Below are positions 62,001 through 64,000 of a DNA stretch of 64,000 nucleotides, piece after piece. Below the pieces are notes generated by a model, which saw only the letters and a list, made by a program, of their open reading frames with translations, had not been told where the DNA came from and searched no databases. Position numbers and translations under genes: made by a program. Origin of the DNA: Branchiostoma floridae. Lineage: Eukaryota; Chordata; Leptocardii; Amphioxiformes; Branchiostomatidae. Location: NCBI RefSeq assembly GCF_000003815.2, contig NC_049979.1:12190766-12254765 (forward strand), given 5' to 3'. How positions within the stretch are numbered: position 1 is the first letter of the stretch; the number at the start of each line of letters is the position of its first letter.

Positions 62001-63250
62001 GGGAGGGAGTTCGGCATGGCGGCGGCCGTGAGGAGGGTGCGGGTGCTGGACCCCTACACCGGCTGCTGGGACGAGCGCTGCCCCATGTGGACTCCACGGG
62101 CTAACCACAACATGGTGGCTACAAGCAGGTTCGCTCGTCCACTCGGTTGGTTCCTTAATCCTCCGTTCATTCAGTCATTCTTTCATTCGTTCGTTCCTTC
62201 CGTCATCCTTTCCCTTCATTTTTCTTGCATTCATTTGTTCATATTAATGTCTTTCTTTAAAGTCCTTCATCCTTCACCCTTTCTTTCTATTTTTCCATCC
62301 ATTAGTTCATATCCATTTCATTCATGTTCCCTTCTTTTTCTTTCGTTCCCATTCATTCACATTCTTTTCAACCCGCTTTCATTCATAATCCCCTTTTCCT
62401 CTTACTTTCTTTCTTTCTCCGGATCCCTTCCTTTCTTGCTTCCTTCCCCCGTTCTCCAGGTACGTGTACGTGCTTGGCGGTGAGGTGCAGTTCTCGGACG
62501 ACGCGGCTCCGTTCGCCCTGACAATAATGGAGCGGTAAGACACTCTCACCTTTCCCAACCGTGACTATTATTCATCGAAAAAGCATATATTGCAATATTC
62601 TATAAACATAACAGTACATAACGCTACATAGACAGTACGATTCACAACTGTTAAAAAAAACCGTTTGCTCAATTTGTCGTTTATAATGTTCAACAGCAGA
62701 ATGACTGATGAGCCTCTTCAACAAAAGAATAACTTCATTCTATAACCACAACCAGGGCTTTTAAAGAAGACACTTTGCAATTGTCATTAACATGATTGGC
62801 ATGATTCGCATGTGTCCGATGATAATGCGTCTTTCATAAGTATTTAGCGTTACATCTTAACACTTATATATAACGTTATCAACTCACAGAAAAGATTCCA
62901 GAATTGCTTCATTCCCTTGCACTGTAGGAACATGCGCTCACAATCTTCCACACAGGTAACAAAGATTACATGTCCTTTGGATATTTTTCCATAGGTACGA
63001 CCCGTTCCCCAACCAGTGGACGGTGATCCCGGGCGAGGCGCTGCCGAGGCTGGAGGCCGCCGCCGCCGTGGTGAACGACGACGTCTACCTGGTGGGAGGG
63101 TACGATCCAGCCGAGCCGTTCGTGCCGAGCGACACGGTGCAGGTGTACAGCACAGCGGAACAGACGTGGCGGCTGGCGCCGAACATGCCCCGGGGGCTGT
63201 TAGGAGCTTGTGCCTGTTCTCTGACCATACGGGACGCTGACTTGTTCTGA
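56021..63250 (+). CDS. Kelch protein with two tandem BTB domains and a BACK domain
   Basis: Exons: 56021-56154, 56744-56797, 57445-57528, 57635-57726, 58449-58833, 59382-59648, [gap], 60759-60932, 61383-61642, 61898-62128, 62460-62534, 62995-63250. Phases match except across the N gap, where part of the BACK domain and first blade may be missing. BTB 1 spans exons 1-4 (CDTTVVTEDGMRFDAHKVIL, FAVVLEYAYA, ALRMRELLQLLEQG). BTB 2 is in exon 5 (GALCDILLHSA, IPVHRVILAAC, LYTGEFDISSP). BACK begins in exon 6 (VHAFRFARQTGSLAL, DADEIAEILQEDTL). Blades include VVLGGCC, FLYVAGGF, YLYALGG, LMISGGR, YVYVLGG and VYLVGGYDP. Most BTB-kelch proteins have a single BTB used to bind cullin-3. It may be KLHL33-related; unsure. 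The ATG is followed by a second in-frame ATG four codons on. Confidence 0.85.
56196..56307. mobile_element. 112-bp MITE, TAGCCTGGTATCCAGCCG family, copy 2
   Basis: It has the same terminal inverted repeat and the same inner gctcccgagtctcttct as the copy at 38069-38194. It is inserted at the edge of an (ACTC)n array, so the flanking duplication is hidden by the repeat. Confidence 0.9.
56308..56610. repeat. (ACTC)n microsatellite array
   Basis: About 300 bp of cactcactcact with scattered changes, in intron 1 of the double-BTB kelch gene. Confidence 0.95.
56800..56868. repeat. (TTTG)n microsatellite
   Basis: Tandem gtttgtttgttt starting at the 5' splice site of exon 2 of the double-BTB kelch gene, so the donor's intronic bases (gttcgtttg) merge into the array. 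Confidence 0.85.
57193..57396. mobile_element. MITE, GGCCCGGCCGGG family, diverged
   Basis: accttggccggctgggcagc and the core gggaacgaaaagtatgatat match the family. The right end reads gcccgaccggcccccgattt + ggaaatga. It ends about 50 bp before kelch exon 3. Confidence 0.7.
57727..58448. other. Intron 4 of the double-BTB kelch gene, nothing recognised
   Basis: AT-rich unique sequence with no repeat or exon seen. Confidence 0.6.
58918..59118. mobile_element. MITE, GGCCCGGCCGGG family
   Basis: The left end aggccacatttaaaaaaggg + ggcccggccggg and the right end ctgggccccagcttggaaat + gtgaccc are inverses. The core gggagcgaaaaaaacgatat is shared with the copies near 26 kb. Confidence 0.8.
59856..60268. 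other. Assembly gap (413 N)
   Basis: It lies in the intron between the BACK exon and the first visible kelch exon. The exon before ends in phase 2 and the exon after fits phase 0, so at least one coding exon is probably hidden here. Confidence 1.
60648..60710 (-). mobile_element. tRNA-derived SINE fragment
   Basis: The minus strand reads GTGATGGTGTAGCGCACCTG, then GGTTCAAATCCTGTC at tRNA A-box/B-box spacing, without a full cloverleaf. A SINE relic rather than a tRNA gene. Confidence 0.6.
61125..61165. repeat. Short palindromic repeat, copy 2
   Basis: The sequence attatgcaaatgagtac ... aatttgcataattaatgagg matches the palindrome at 20541-20580 in arms and tail. Confidence 0.55.
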
Positions 63251-63450
63251 CACTAAAATCACATGAAGAAAAATATTCGAATGTATTGATGTACATATTA
63301 AGCATTGTAAAGAGTACTGTGTATTGTAAACTCAGGTATACAGCACAGGAGCGTGCGCCTGTTCTTTGACTTGTTCTGACTAGTAAAATCGCTAGCAAGA
63401 AAAATATTCAGTATATTGATGTACACTGTATATATCTAGCGATGTAAAGA
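63244..63450. repeat. Tandem duplication of the end of the last kelch exon and its 3' UTR
   Basis: ttctgacactaaaatcacat ... gaagaaaaatattcga ... tattgatgtacat (from 63244) is repeated from about 63373 as ttctgactagtaaaatcgct ... caagaaaaatattcag ... tattgatgtacac. The second copy also includes upstream coding-like gcctgttctttgacttg. Confidence 0.8.
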
Positions 63451-63521
63451 GTACTCTCTGCCTTTGTCAAGTAAGTATTTCTTAGTCTCAAATGATATTT
63501 TAGTTTTACATACAGTAACAA

Positions 63522-63527
63522 AATAAA
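63522..63527 (+). terminator. AATAAA poly(A) signal of the double-BTB kelch gene
   Basis: A canonical hexamer (acaaAATAAAaatg) 272 bp after the stop codon. Confidence 0.5.
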
Positions 63528-64000
63528 AATGATCACAATCATTTTTCTCGTGTTGTCAAGTAGCGACGCAGCATTCTACACAAAACGTCATGAAACAACG
63601 CCTAGGATCTGTTCATAGGATGCGGTCGCCTCATTGTTCAGCGACATCCATTGTTCAGCGACATCCGTAAAAGGTTCGTTAAAGACCTACCGACCATAAC
63701 ACGAAAACCCTACCCACATTGCACGCGTAACGACTTTCTGAGAGAAATTAGGTAACGTTAGTGACTTACTTGATCTTCATGATAGTGATTATGATATTAT
63801 AATAATTGATGTAAGGCTTGGGTGATAAACCACATGATGAACGCAGAACTGATTTAAACATGCAGTACAGAGAAGACCACACTTTCACGGACCTGTGCGT
63901 GTCACTGTGTCACTAACAGTAACATTGGATGATCTACAACATCATTCTCATTCTGTTCTGGCAAACATTCGAGCGCGCTCAATACGTTCGAATGTGGAAC
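63528..64000. other. Intergenic, nothing recognised
   Basis: Unique sequence with a 17-bp direct repeat (attgttcagcgacatcc) at about 63634 and 63651. No exon is seen. Confidence 0.6.

Noticed and set aside
62141-62450. Ser/Phe/His-rich 180-aa ORF continuing past kelch exon 9
   Set aside because: It reads into a pyrimidine-rich (ttcattcatt) intron. A proper donor at 62128 and acceptor at 62459 define the intron.

Overview
The window is animal genomic DNA from a draft assembly: GT-AG introns, AATAAA signals, four N-runs, and dense short inverted-repeat elements (MITEs). Gene content (RNF8-like, VWA7-like, BTB-kelch, an intracellular lipid-binding protein, and a two-selenocysteine redoxin of the SelL type known from aquatic animals) together with the MITE load best fits a cephalochordate (amphioxus, Branchiostoma). 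That species call is inference. All gene models were made by hand from reading frames, splice sites and intron phase.

Layout. 1-7.5 kb (+): the 3' part of an RNF8-like RING ubiquitin ligase (coiled coil, RING, Ser-rich linker). It ends in a CCHC zinc knuckle whose second half is encoded by either of two tandem terminal exons, each followed by its own AATAAA. 7.5-12.4 kb: convergent intergenic DNA with no gene seen. 12.4-19.6 kb (-): an 11-exon, 318-residue selenoprotein L gene with two in-frame TGA codons forming a UxxU motif and a good SECIS candidate in its 3' UTR. 19.6-22.2 kb: spacer. 22.2-49.2 kb (+): a complete 16-exon VWA7-like gene (1066 aa) with signal peptide, VWA domain and C-terminal transmembrane segment. 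Its large intron (27.9-39.4 kb) holds a BTB-kelch gene on the opposite strand, which is itself split by a 4.1-kb terminal-inverted-repeat element. Another intron (42.4-46.5 kb) carries a nearly complete RTE-like LINE flanked by a 10-bp duplication. 51.5-54.7 kb (-): a small lipid-binding protein (FABP/CRABP family) with a second, diverged copy of its last exon and 3' UTR downstream. 56.0-63.3 kb (+): a kelch protein with two successive BTB domains; part of its BACK/kelch junction is lost in an N gap.

The main findings are the selenoprotein L gene with its SECIS, the duplicated terminal exons of the RNF8-like gene (and, in parallel, of the lipid-binding protein gene), the nested kelch gene in which a transposon may have become an intron, and the double-BTB kelch gene. 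The genes do not form a pathway. Repeats explain most of the remaining DNA.
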